DNA from: Granulosicoccus sp964352535 | GTDB lineage: Bacteria > Pseudomonadota > Gammaproteobacteria > Granulosicoccales > Granulosicoccaceae | NCBI GenBank assembly: GCA_964352535.1 | Contig: CAYGSW010000056.1 | Coordinates: 1-25,179, forward strand | Direction: 5' to 3' | Length of the DNA stretch: 25,179 nucleotides | Shown: positions 8,763 through 17,485 of the stretch, piece by piece | Layout of the letters: the number at the start of each line of letters is the position of its first letter | Numbering within the stretch: position 1 is the stretch's first letter | Made by a program: the position numbers and the translations under genes | The notes under the pieces: generated by a model | What the model saw: only the letters and a program-made list of their open reading frames with translations | Database searches by the model: none | What the model was told of the DNA's origin: nothing

Positions 8763-10333
8763 CTAACAAACACTGGCAACAATCAATAATTGGCTTTATC
8801 GTTCTCATTGTCCTGTTACTGGGCTCCAGTGCACTGGTACCACAGGCAATCGCCGCCAGCGTGACACCTGGCATTACACTCAGTAGCGACAGCGAGACCC
8901 TGTATTTCGGGGACACGCTTGTCATAGAAATGGAGGCTGTCGGTGTTCTGGACAGCGTCGATGTCTCTGTGCTGTTCCGTGACGCTGACTTATTGCGCGA
9001 AACGACAGGCACACGAATTGCCGTCATCGAAGAGCGTGTTGTTGAAGTCAAACTTCGACGCATGGAGTTTCTGCCACGTCGTCAAGGCAATATCGTATTT
9101 GGTCCACTGCACGGCGAGAGTATTGCAGGCTACGTCACATCAAATACACTCTCCATCGACGTACTACCTGCAACTAATGTTCAATGGCAACCTGATAGTG
9201 ACGATCTGCAAGTAGCGGTGACACTATCAGATGGCAGCATGGATGGCAGCATGGATGCAGGCAAAGAAGTTTCTGCTACTGCCTATACTGCCTATATCGG
9301 ACAGAGAATTATTGCTGATATACAACTGCGTCATCGCCACCCCATTGCAGATGAAGAAATCACGTTGCCTGATTTTGACGGTTTCGATGTCCTGCCAGAG
9401 TATGAGCAACGCCGCACTATAGACATGTCTCGCGGTGCACCGGTAACAAAAGACGTGGATCCTTCACTACCCAACGACACACTGTCAGAATCAGAGCCTT
9501 TCGTAACATCGAACACATCAGCCAATAACGCCGCAACCACTGCAGAATCGCCAGACGACAATCAGGGTTGGCGATTGATTTCCTGGCGATACCACCTGTT
9601 TGCTCAACGCTCCGGGCAGCTGGAGATCGCGCCTGTGGGCTGGCGTGGCGAAGCTATACGCTCGCGCACACAGCGAGCACAATTCAGCCAGCAAACAAAA
9701 GCGATACGCTTGAACGTAAAACCTGCGTTAGCATCGATCAAGTGGTGGTTACCCACAAGCGATGTATCGCTAAGCGATAGCTGGTCGAAAGATGCTCGAG
9801 AACTGACAGCTGGAGACGAGGTGATACGCACGATTACCCTCGATGCCAGAGACGTACTGGCCAGCCACCTTCCTGATGTTAAGCCGCTGGAAAGCCGTGC
9901 GATATCCAGCACGCTTATCGGTCAATCCCGCAAGCAGACATTGATTGGCAACCATATCAAGGCAACGGCTACGTTCACATTTCGTCTGGTGGCGCAGAGC
10001 CCGATACCTGTGTTTCTGGATACCGTGCGCGTTCAATGGTACGACACAAGTCAATCCGAACTTCGCGAAGCGATCATTCCGGCAAGGCGAATCAATGTTG
10101 GCCTACCCGATCGTGCCGATCTACTGGCAGAGATTGCACTTGGCGAGCGCTGGCAGGACAAACTTGTACTGCAGGTCAGATCGGCTGCTAGCCAGTTTAC
10201 CTACTGGCATGTTTCACTGGCTTTGCTCAGCCTGTGCGCTTTAGCACTGCTTGCGCAAGAATTACACAGTGCCTTGCAACAGCAACTCAGTCGGAACATA
10301 CGCCGGGAATCAAACGGTCTACCGAGATTGTAG
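8756..10333 (+). CDS. batD: BatD-like oxygen-tolerance protein
   Basis: 525-residue membrane-anchored exported protein. Seen: N-terminal signal/anchor about 11-33 (IIGFIVLIVLLLGSSALVP), Ig-like beta-rich ectodomain starting with TLSSDSETLYFGDTLVIEME, and a C-terminal helix at about 485-503 (YWHVSLALLSLCALALLAQE) with a short basic cytoplasmic tail, all typical of BatD. It has one of the best ribosome-binding sites in the window, AAGGAGGT at 8743-8750, five bases before the ATG, inside the end of batC. A 12-base tandem duplication gives DGSMDGSMD around residue 160, and a polar insertion lies at about 225-262. It is the last gene of the operon; the convergent chemoreceptor gene follows after 20 bases. 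Confidence 0.9.
   Translation: MVANKHWQQSIIGFIVLIVLLLGSSALVPQAIAASVTPGITLSSDSETLYFGDTLVIEMEAVGVLDSVDVSVLFRDADLLRETTGTRIAVIEERVVEVKLRRMEFLPRRQGNIVFGPLHGESIAGYVTSNTLSIDVLPATNVQWQPDSDDLQVAVTLSDGSMDGSMDAGKEVSATAYTAYIGQRIIADIQLRHRHPIADEEITLPDFDGFDVLPEYEQRRTIDMSRGAPVTKDVDPSLPNDTLSESEPFVTSNTSANNAATTAESPDDNQGWRLISWRYHLFAQRSGQLEIAPVGWRGEAIRSRTQRAQFSQQTKAIRLNVKPALASIKWWLPTSDVSLSDSWSKDARELTAGDEVIRTITLDARDVLASHLPDVKPLESRAISSTLIGQSRKQTLIGNHIKATATFTFRLVAQSPIPVFLDTVRVQWYDTSQSELREAIIPARRINVGLPDRADLLAEIALGERWQDKLVLQVRSAASQFTYWHVSLALLSLCALALLAQELHSALQQQLSRNIRRESNGLPRL
9230..9253 (+). repeat. 12-bp tandem duplication inside batD
   Basis: Two exact copies of GATGGCAGCATG (9230-9241 and 9242-9253) followed by a partial third copy (GATGCAG). 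In frame it encodes DGSM twice, in a linker between beta-rich segments of BatD. It keeps frame, so it would only lengthen or shorten a flexible loop. Confidence 0.85.
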
Positions 10334-10340
10334 GCTCGCT

Positions 10341-10354
10341 ATTGACCCGTCAAT
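10341..10354. terminator. Short palindrome between convergent batD and chemoreceptor genes
   Basis: ATTGAC, a two-base CC spacer, then GTCAAT: a perfect six-base inverted repeat sitting in the 20-base gap between two convergent stop codons. A further GTCAAT occurs at 10361-10366. There is no T tract and the loop would be too tight without opening the stem, so it is at best a weak bidirectional terminator. Confidence 0.2.
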
Positions 10355-12144
10355 TAGCCAGTCAATCGTCGCTCGGAAGTGTTATGAGAATAGACACTTA
10401 ATAGTTCATTCAGTCGCTGTGCTATCTGGTTCAGGGCAACGGTTGAAGCATCCACTATTTCAACGCTTTGCTTGGCGCGCCCAGCCTTTGTAGAGATATC
10501 TGCAATACCTTTGGTGATGTCGTTGCTGCCCTCGGCACTGTTACGTACGTTATCGCTGATTTCGCGCGTCGTAGCAGTCTGCTCCTCTACTGCTGAGGCA
10601 ACCGTTGTCTGGTAAGTTTCGATCTGCTCGATGATGGCACTGATCTGAGCGATGACATCGCTGGCATTGCCCGCATCATCCTGGATAGCCGAGATTCGGG
10701 TGGAAATCTCTTCGGTAGCGCGCGCAGTCTCTTTGGCAAGCTCCTTGACCTCGTTGGCAACCACTGCAAACCCCTTACCGGCATCCCCTGCGCGTGCAGC
10801 TTCAATGGTGGCATTCAGGGCAAGCAGATTGGTCTGTTCTGCGATGCTGGTGATCACTTTAAGCACATTGCCGATACCGCTGCTGGACGCTGCAAGCTGC
10901 TCCACTGTGCTGGTAGCCTGAGAAGCCAGTACCACGGCATCCTGCCCAACGGATACAGCCTCTGATGCGCAACGCGATACCTCACGAATAGCCTCGTTCA
11001 TCTGTTCTGTTGACGTCGCCGTGTTCTGCACACCCTCGTTTATCTGAGCGGCACTGTCTGCAACACGCAGGATCTGATCGGATGTCGCGCTGGCGTCACT
11101 GCCCAGCTCACGACTGGTCATGCTCAATTCGTTGGCGGCATCTGACAAAGAAGTGGCATTGAGTCGGATCTGGTCAAAATCTGTCCGCAGCGTTGTCAAC
11201 AGATGATCCAGTGCCTGACCAACCTGACCAATGGCATCATCGCCTTTGACGGTGACCTGGGTGTCAAGGTTGCCTTTGGCTGCCTCATTAACGCTGATCA
11301 ATAGTTCGTCAACCTGATCTTTGAGTTGCTGAGCCTCTTCAGTCTGACGCTGCACTGCAGCCTCGGCAATTTCTCGCTGATTCTTCTCGGCGAAGCGTCT
11401 CGCCTCAGCAGCCTGACTGACCTCCCGCTCCTGCGCTTCACGCTCATCGGCAATCTGCTGATTGTCAATCACCAGCTGATTGATCTGTTTCTCTCTCAGT
11501 TTGCTGATCGCAAGTTGCATGGCTGCCTGGCGTTTGTCCTTATCGATCAATACAGAGGCATAAAGCAGTACCGAACCTTCAAAAACAACCCACAGCACAT
11601 GGCGAAACAACTGAAACCAGGGACTTTCGAGGACACCGAACACTGACATGGGAAACATCACTGTCCGGAAAACATGATCAACGGCACCCACCACAATGGC
11701 GGTCAACACAACCTTCCAGTCAAAATACAGGGTGACAAAAGCCATCATCATGAAAAAATGAAAATGCCCTTCATCGCGCCCCCCCGACAGATGTATGAAC
11801 AACGCAGTGAACGTCATGGTGGAGGCCGCAATGACATGTCGGGTAATCACAGCCCCCGGACGTTTCCACGCCAGCCACATGGGGAACAGCGTCGCCAACC
11901 CGCCAAGACCGATCGACATGTACACATGCAGATGCGTGGAGCTCTCACTGCCTGCCCAGGTTGTGGGAGTCATGAACAGCGCGAGTGCAACGGCAGCAGG
12001 CCATTGCAAACAGAACAACACGATAAACAACTTGTCTATCCTGGCGTGATACGTCTGCCGTTCACTTGCATAGATCGTCTGGGCATCATCGCTGGCCTGC
12101 TGTTGCAGATGATCATCAGCGTCGTTGTTGATAGATATCGCCAT
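10354..12144 (-). CDS. Methyl-accepting chemotaxis protein with polytopic His-rich sensor domain
   Basis: 596 residues from the ATG at 12144; a GTG at 12159 adds five residues and neither has a clear ribosome binding site. Seen: a polytopic N-terminal region (about 40-195) in place of the usual periplasmic ligand domain, with the motif HLSGGRDEGHFHFFMMMAF near residue 120-140 and a further VDHVFR; then a long coiled coil, a HAMP-like helical segment (VNEAAKGNLDTQVTVKGDDAIGQ), and a cytoplasmic signalling domain whose tip (EQTNLLALNATIEAARAG near 435) binds CheA/CheW. It presumably clusters with chemotaxis kinases and senses a small membrane-permeant or redox signal. No CheR-binding pentapeptide is seen at the C-terminus. 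It follows the thioredoxin-fold gene after a short gap and is probably co-transcribed with it. Confidence 0.93.
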   Translation of the reverse strand: MAISINNDADDHLQQQASDDAQTIYASERQTYHARIDKLFIVLFCLQWPAAVALALFMTPTTWAGSESSTHLHVYMSIGLGGLATLFPMWLAWKRPGAVITRHVIAASTMTFTALFIHLSGGRDEGHFHFFMMMAFVTLYFDWKVVLTAIVVGAVDHVFRTVMFPMSVFGVLESPWFQLFRHVLWVVFEGSVLLYASVLIDKDKRQAAMQLAISKLREKQINQLVIDNQQIADEREAQEREVSQAAEARRFAEKNQREIAEAAVQRQTEEAQQLKDQVDELLISVNEAAKGNLDTQVTVKGDDAIGQVGQALDHLLTTLRTDFDQIRLNATSLSDAANELSMTSRELGSDASATSDQILRVADSAAQINEGVQNTATSTEQMNEAIREVSRCASEAVSVGQDAVVLASQATSTVEQLAASSSGIGNVLKVITSIAEQTNLLALNATIEAARAGDAGKGFAVVANEVKELAKETARATEEISTRISAIQDDAGNASDVIAQISAIIEQIETYQTTVASAVEEQTATTREISDNVRNSAEGSNDITKGIADISTKAGRAKQSVEIVDASTVALNQIAQRLNELLSVYSHNTSERRLTG

Positions 12145-12237
12145 GGTGGTATTACTCACAGAAATAGGGTTTGTTAAAAGCTGGCGTTAACGCGCGAAAC
12201 AAGGAATCGAGTGATTGGGAACACGTGGCATCGAGCG

Positions 12238-12918
12238 TCATGAGTCTGGTACCAGGGCACGCAATACCTGTGACTCATTGCCAATCTTGCGATCATCATC
12301 AGATGATGTCTGCAGGCTGCAGCCAAACACCGGGTTCACACGCGGCGCAAGAGGATCAACGCCTTGATCACTCAGGATTGCGCTAATAACAGCAGCGCGG
12401 CCAGGGTTAGTGCCTGTATGCCCACGCGATGGAGTAATACCCCCGGCAAACTGCAAGACACCGTCGGTGCCATAAAGAAGTACCTGTCCGGAGGTATACG
12501 CGCCAAAATGTCTGGCGATACGACCCTCCACGTCCGCATGCAACTGAGTACCTGGCAAGCGAGCCGCCATGTGCTTTAAATCCGAGGCCTCCCAGATATC
12601 TGGCATGGAGCGAGTGTCTTCAGGCTCGAAAAACAGCACATGCAAATCAACCATTCCATAAAGCCGATTGGTAATGGACTCAAGCTCCCAAAGACTGGCA
12701 CGCGTACAAGGGCATAGAGGATGTGCAAACAATATCAGCGAGGGTCGCGCAGGCTCTGGTTGAATCATGGACTCCAGCCCTTGAGGCCAGTGAGCCGGTG
12801 CAGCACCACTGGCACCCTCTTCAGTACCGTAGTCGGCCATGGCAAACAGCGCACCACTGGTCAGCAACAGCCAGCAAGCTGCAAGCAGCCACAGCGTCCA
12901 GTCACGCTTCTCGGTCAC
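12238..12918 (-). CDS. Membrane-anchored thioredoxin-fold protein (RedB-like)
   Basis: 226 residues from a GTG start. Seen: one N-terminal transmembrane helix (about 8-27), then a soluble, presumably periplasmic, thioredoxin-like domain with the motif FAHPLCPCTRAS (Cys69 and Cys71, a CxC pair rather than CxxC), GGITPSRGHTGTNPGRAA (about 159-175), and a late Cys200 in PVFGCSL. This pattern resembles proteins annotated as RedB in some databases; I recall the family only loosely and no function is firmly known. The CxC pair and third Cys suggest thiol redox or metal (copper-like) binding. It lies upstream of, and in the same direction as, the chemoreceptor gene (93 bases to its ATG), suggesting joint expression and perhaps a sensory partnership. 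Confidence 0.7.
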   Translation of the reverse strand: MTEKRDWTLWLLAACWLLLTSGALFAMADYGTEEGASGAAPAHWPQGLESMIQPEPARPSLILFAHPLCPCTRASLWELESITNRLYGMVDLHVLFFEPEDTRSMPDIWEASDLKHMAARLPGTQLHADVEGRIARHFGAYTSGQVLLYGTDGVLQFAGGITPSRGHTGTNPGRAAVISAILSDQGVDPLAPRVNPVFGCSLQTSSDDDRKIGNESQVLRALVPDS

Positions 12919-13144
12919 GTAAATTACTCGCGGAAATATCGGATATCCTTGTTAGTGGCATAACGCCACCGCACTTGACCTATCCGTTATACGGTCGTGT
13001 TACATCTGCGTGAAGGTCGTCACAGTTAACCGTTGTCCCTTGGCTGGATGCGGCTTCAGGTTAGATGAACACCGCGCTCGAACGATGAATATCACCCGAG
13101 CAATGGATATCTGAAGACGCCGAGAGTGATTGGCTGAAAACCCG

Positions 13145-13600
13145 CTACAGCGAGTTGATGATGCGCCAGTGCTCAGCACTCACAGGCTGGACGGAAAGCC
13201 GGCTTCCCTTTTGCAACAATGGCATGGTTTCCAGACCCGGCACCTCACGAAGCTGCTGCAGGCTGATCACGTCAGGGTACTGGTACTTGAATTTGACATC
13301 CACCATGACCCAGCGCGGGTTGTCGGGCATACTCTTGGCATCAAAGTACCTTGACTCTGGATCCCAGGCCGTGTGGTCAGGGTAGGCCTCCTTAACGATG
13401 CTCACGACACCAACAATGCCTGGCACCTTGCAACTGGAATGATAGAAGAAGGCCAGATCGCCTTTTTTCATCTGATCGCGCATCAGATTGCGAGCCTGAT
13501 AGTTTCTGATGCCGTCCCAATGATCCCGCTTCCCTTTCATTGACTTCAGATCTTCAAGACTGAAGGCATCCGGTTCAGATTTGAATAACCAGTAGTTCAT
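13145..13600 (-). CDS. EVE-domain protein
   Basis: 151 residues; full-length single-domain EVE (PUA-like) protein, similar to human thymocyte nuclear protein 1 and the many small bacterial homologues. Seen: the diagnostic N-terminus MNYWLFKSEPDAFSLEDL, then WDGIRNYQARNLMRDQMKKGD, AFFYHSSCKVPGIVGVV, and DPRW-like DNPRWVMVDVKF. EVE domains bind modified bases in DNA or RNA; several act in restriction of modified DNA or with RNA-modification machinery, but stand-alone copies like this one are common housekeeping genes of unclear role. It is transcribed alone, divergent from the helicase gene 182 bases away. Confidence 0.93.
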   Translation of the reverse strand: MNYWLFKSEPDAFSLEDLKSMKGKRDHWDGIRNYQARNLMRDQMKKGDLAFFYHSSCKVPGIVGVVSIVKEAYPDHTAWDPESRYFDAKSMPDNPRWVMVDVKFKYQYPDVISLQQLREVPGLETMPLLQKGSRLSVQPVSAEHWRIINSL

Positions 13601-13688
13601 GAGTGCAGCTTATTGTCGGTTTGCAAGCAACGTAAACGGGCCTTTCCGGCCTCGGTTAAACGCTCAACGCGGCGATGACATACCGTCA

Positions 13689-13716
13689 TTGTATTTGTGC
13701 CAACGCTTAAGATACT
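13689..13716 (+). promoter_or_regulatory. Possible sigma-70 promoter for the DEAD-box helicase gene
   Basis: TTGTAT (13689-13694), a 16-base spacer and GATACT (13711-13716), about 66 bases before the helicase ATG. Each box matches consensus only partly, so this is a candidate found by eye, not a confident call. Confidence 0.25.
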
Positions 13717-13782
13717 ACGGTTCATGGCAACTATGCGACAAGTACCCATGCGCTGGCGGTATGAACACGGTAAGCTCCCGCT

Positions 13783-16008
13783 ATGACAGAATCTGCAGAA
13801 TTTACTCGTTTTTCCGACCTCGCCCTACCTGAAGAGGTTCAGCGTGCGGTGCAAGCCGTAGGCTATGAGACGCCAACGCCCATCCAGCAGAGCACCATCC
13901 CGCCGCTCATTGAAGGCAGGGACCTGCTTGGCCATGCCCCTACCGGCACTGGAAAAACAGCCGCCTTCGCATTGCCCATCCTGACCAGAATGGACCTGAA
14001 TGCCAAGGGTGTCCAGGCCCTGGTGCTGGCACCCACGCGAGAACTGGCTATCCAGGTTGCCGAGGCCTTCAGCAAGTACGCCTCACAAATGAAGAATCTT
14101 CGTGTCTTGCCAATTTACGGAGGCCAGGACTATACCGGCCAGATTCGCCAACTCAATCGCGGCGTGAATGTTGTCGTAGGCACCCCCGGACGCATCATGG
14201 ATCACATGCGCCGCGGTACGCTCAAACTGGATAATCTTCAAACTCTGGTACTGGACGAAGCCGATGAGATGCTGCGCATGGGCTTTATTGACGATGTGGA
14301 ATGGATACTCGAGCAAACGCCAGCCACACGCCAGATGGCTCTGTTCTCAGCCACCATGCCCAGTGTCATCAAACGCATTGCCAGCAGACATCTGAAATCA
14401 CCGGTCGAGATTACTATTGAAGGCCGTCTGACCACAGCGTCGACTATTCGCCAACGATTCTGGATGGTCAGCGGCCTGCACAAGCTGGATGCTCTGACGC
14501 GCATCCTCGAAGCGGAAACGTTTGACGCCATGCTGGTGTTTGTGCGCACGCGTAACGCCACAGTCGAATTGGCAGAAAAGCTCAGTGCCCGCGGATTTGC
14601 AGCCTCTGCCATGAATGGCGACATGCCACAGAAACAACGTGAGCAGATGGTCGACAAGCTCAAGCGTGGCCGACTGGACATTCTGATAGCCACTGACGTT
14701 GTCGCCCGTGGCCTGGATGTAAAACGCATCAGCCATGTCATCAACTATGACATCCCCTACGACACCGAAGCTTACGTGCATCGCATCGGTCGGACCGGTC
14801 GCGCAGGCCGCAGCGGCGACGCCATCCTGTTTGTCACCCAGCGCGAAAGGCACCTTCTGGGCGCGATCGAAAAGGCCACCCGGCAAAAGATCGAAGCATT
14901 GCAGCTACCCACGGTAGAGATGGTCAACAACAAGCGTATCGCCGATTTCAAACAACATATCGCCGATACGCTGGCAACCGGCGAACTGGCTTATCTGCAA
15001 CGTATGGTAGAAGACTTTTCCCGTGAACACGATGTGCCACCAGAACGCGTCGGTGCAGCACTTGCAAAAATGTTTATGGGCGATCAGTCTCTGCTACTCG
15101 ATGCCAGGCCTGAGCGAGGTCGCAAAGAGCGAAACAACGACAAACGTGCTGTCAGGGGCGCGTCTGATAGCGAGTCAAAGAGAGAGAGAGCGCCGCGCAA
15201 GGAACGTCCTGCTGACGCGTCTGCTGCACCGGCTAACAGCTTGCAGCGCGATCGCTCACAGGCTCCGCCAACTCGCACACAACCACCGCGCGCAGATCAG
15301 TCATCTCACACTGCAAGCTCGACAGCTGTAGCCAAGGAGCATGCCGCCAATAAGAACGAAACACTTTCCGAAAAGCCAGCACACCTCACGCGTACACAAC
15401 AGAGTCCCGGGAAACAGTCAAACGACAAAGCCGATCATGCAAAGCACGGCGGGCTGAACATCGACACCTCAGTGCAACCAGGTTCACGTGCTGAACGTCG
15501 ACGGGCAGCAGAGACTGCGGATATCGAGATGGAACGATTTCGTGTCGAGGTGGGTGCATCTCATGGCGTCAAGCCTGAAAACCTTGTGGGCGCTATCGCC
15601 AATGAGGCCGGACTGAGTAGCGAGTTCATCGGTCGAATCAGGATTGACGAAAAGCACTCAACAGTTGAGCTGCCAGCAGGCATGCCCAAGTTTCTGCTGA
15701 AAGATCTCAAACGCGTATGGGTCTGTGAACAGCAATTGAATATCACACGTACTGGCCACGGCAGTAGCGATATGCAAAGACATGGCGGCGCGGTGGGGTC
15801 CTCTGGTGGTGGCGGCACAACGTCCAAACTACGCAAGCCGCGCACGCCCAAACCTGCTGGATCTTCAAACGACAAGGGGCGCAAAAAGAAAACCGAGTCT
15901 AACGATATGGCCAGCGGTGAGATCAGTCCGGCTGTTGCTGAAAAACGTGACAAGAAGAAAAAGGAGCGTCATCGCAACAAGAAGAACAAGGGCAAGCGAA
16001 CCACCTGA
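13783..16008 (+). CDS. deaD: DEAD-box ATP-dependent RNA helicase (DeaD/CsdA-like)
   Basis: 741 residues. ATP-dependent RNA helicase that probably helps ribosome assembly, mRNA decay or cold growth. Seen: Q motif TPTPIQQ (Gln35), Walker A APTGTGKT (52-59), PTREL (84-88), TPGR, DEAD (158-161), SAT (189-191), then in the second RecA domain GDMPQKQRE, ATDVVARGLDV and HRIGRTGRAGRSG. After about residue 445 comes a long, charged, low-complexity linker. A DbpA/CsdA-type RNA-binding domain follows at about 584-655 (FRVEVGASHGVKPENLVGAI, GRIRIDEKHSTVELP). The tail is Lys/Arg-rich and ends KKNKGKRTT. It is longer than E. coli DeaD (about 630) because of the linker and basic tail. Monocistronic as far as visible. 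Confidence 0.95.
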   Translation: MTESAEFTRFSDLALPEEVQRAVQAVGYETPTPIQQSTIPPLIEGRDLLGHAPTGTGKTAAFALPILTRMDLNAKGVQALVLAPTRELAIQVAEAFSKYASQMKNLRVLPIYGGQDYTGQIRQLNRGVNVVVGTPGRIMDHMRRGTLKLDNLQTLVLDEADEMLRMGFIDDVEWILEQTPATRQMALFSATMPSVIKRIASRHLKSPVEITIEGRLTTASTIRQRFWMVSGLHKLDALTRILEAETFDAMLVFVRTRNATVELAEKLSARGFAASAMNGDMPQKQREQMVDKLKRGRLDILIATDVVARGLDVKRISHVINYDIPYDTEAYVHRIGRTGRAGRSGDAILFVTQRERHLLGAIEKATRQKIEALQLPTVEMVNNKRIADFKQHIADTLATGELAYLQRMVEDFSREHDVPPERVGAALAKMFMGDQSLLLDARPERGRKERNNDKRAVRGASDSESKRERAPRKERPADASAAPANSLQRDRSQAPPTRTQPPRADQSSHTASSTAVAKEHAANKNETLSEKPAHLTRTQQSPGKQSNDKADHAKHGGLNIDTSVQPGSRAERRRAAETADIEMERFRVEVGASHGVKPENLVGAIANEAGLSSEFIGRIRIDEKHSTVELPAGMPKFLLKDLKRVWVCEQQLNITRTGHGSSDMQRHGGAVGSSGGGGTTSKLRKPRTPKPAGSSNDKGRKKKTESNDMASGEISPAVAEKRDKKKKERHRNKKNKGKRTT

Positions 16009-16133
16009 GCACCTGCGTAGTTCTGTTATTGCCCTCACTTGCCTGATAAAGCAGTGCTGGTATAGGCTTTGCAAACCCAAACTGATCAGCAGATGCGCCA
16101 CTAACTGCTGTGCACCCACGCTACCTTATGCGC

Positions 16134-17219
16134 TCAGGAGACAGCCTGTTCACTCATGACAACAAGGGGGTGCTGACCCGCGCTATGATCGAGCGCCCTG
16201 TCCCGTTGCCAGGCGGCAAAACCCGCAGCGCCTGAAGCCGACGTTTGCAGTCCCAGATAGTCCATTGACTTTACCGCCACATCAGCTTCGCGATCGCTGA
16301 TGGCCAGGTACTCCACGTCGCAGACCGATAAGGCTTCGACCGACAACATTGACGCAGCCTTGCAATCCAGTCTTCCCATATTGGATACGGGCCCGACGGC
16401 ATCCACCCGTTTTCCAGCCTGCGCACTCAAGGCCAGACAGTCGGCAGCCGTTGGTTCGACGATAACGATACGCGGTTGTTGTAGCCAGTGTTTCCGAATC
16501 ATCACGGCAACAGCGGCAGCCATGCCTCCAACACCAGCCTGAAGATACACATCCGTGGGCCAGCGGTTTTTTTCCTGAAACGACAAGAAAAGCTCACGTG
16601 CGATCATACAATAGCCTTCCATCACCAGAGACGGCTCATAGGTATACCCAGGCCACGACCCATCGGCCAGCAGGATTCCACCGGTGGCGTTTGCATCTTC
16701 CTCGGCTAGTGTCAGACTTTGCTCGTAAGTATCTCCAGAGCGGCAGACCACCGCCCCAACCTGCTCGAGGCGCGTGGCAAAGCTATCAGGTACTGTCGAG
16801 GCAATGTGGATTCTGGCATTAGCACCAAACAGACGAGCCCCCGTGGCAACCGCCAAACCGTGATTACCCGCACTGGCACAGACAAAGCTCATGTCCGCCG
16901 CCGTAGATTTTATCGCCTCATCGAGTATGGCTGTTGGTTCAACTCGCAGGCCACTGAGTTTTTCATATTGATCGCAGATAAGCTGCGCGACGGCATACAC
17001 ACCGCCCAGGGCTTTGAAAGAACCCAACCCCAATCGCTGCGACTCGTCCTTGACCCAGACGCCAATACCATCATCAGCCATGCACAAAAGCGGAGTGGCC
17101 TGGTATCGCGGGCAACATTGCAGCATCTGCCACGCGCGTTCGTCGTCAGGTTGAAACGCTAGCTTCCGCAACTCGTCAACACGAGCATAAGGCTTATCAT
17201 GTGTATTGTTCACTGGCAC
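16134..17219 (-). CDS. PLP-dependent enzyme, diaminopropionate ammonia-lyase-like
   Basis: 361 residues from GTG 17219 (a second GTG at 17213 is equally possible). Fold-type II PLP enzyme. Seen: GLGSFKALGGVYAV with the likely PLP lysine at residue 69, CASAGNHGLAVATGARLFGA, TYEQSLTLAEE, DGSWPGYTYEPSLVMEGY, the phosphate-binding loop GVGGMAAAVAV, and SNMGRLDCKAASML. The combination matches 2,3-diaminopropionate ammonia-lyase (which makes pyruvate and ammonia) better than threonine dehydratase or cysteine synthase. It is somewhat shorter than the roughly 400-residue enterobacterial enzyme. No pathway partner is adjacent, and the nearest genes are convergent or divergent, so it is probably an amino-acid catabolic gene on its own. 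Exact substrate not determinable. Confidence 0.8.
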   Translation of the reverse strand: MPVNNTHDKPYARVDELRKLAFQPDDERAWQMLQCCPRYQATPLLCMADDGIGVWVKDESQRLGLGSFKALGGVYAVAQLICDQYEKLSGLRVEPTAILDEAIKSTAADMSFVCASAGNHGLAVATGARLFGANARIHIASTVPDSFATRLEQVGAVVCRSGDTYEQSLTLAEEDANATGGILLADGSWPGYTYEPSLVMEGYCMIARELFLSFQEKNRWPTDVYLQAGVGGMAAAVAVMIRKHWLQQPRIVIVEPTAADCLALSAQAGKRVDAVGPVSNMGRLDCKAASMLSVEALSVCDVEYLAISDREADVAVKSMDYLGLQTSASGAAGFAAWQRDRALDHSAGQHPLVVMSEQAVS

Positions 17220-17485
17220 GTCGGATTATTGCTCTGGCAAAGCCTTTGAACAGTGTACTTCATGCAGTAACGGGCTCACCAGCTCTTGTTGTACCCCTTC
17301 TGCGTCATCATCGCACACACTTCATCAGAGCCTACTGCAAATTTCAATAGCGGCATTGTGTAGTCCCGGTAAACACCGAACACAAAAAGCGCAGCCAGAT
17401 TCTAAAGCCACGGCAGGAATATGAACCCTGTTGCGAGTTGCAATTTGAGTAGGCGACAAACATTGGCAGCTAAGGATTGTCGCTG

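Noticed and set aside
14398..14886. 162-codon minus-strand open frame inside the helicase gene.
   Set aside because: Shadow of the highly conserved DEAD-box second domain; no independent motif or start signal.
16087..16110. CAGCAG/CTGCTG inverted repeat between the helicase and lyase genes.
   Set aside because: Six-base stem with a 12-base loop and no T tract; too weak for a terminator.
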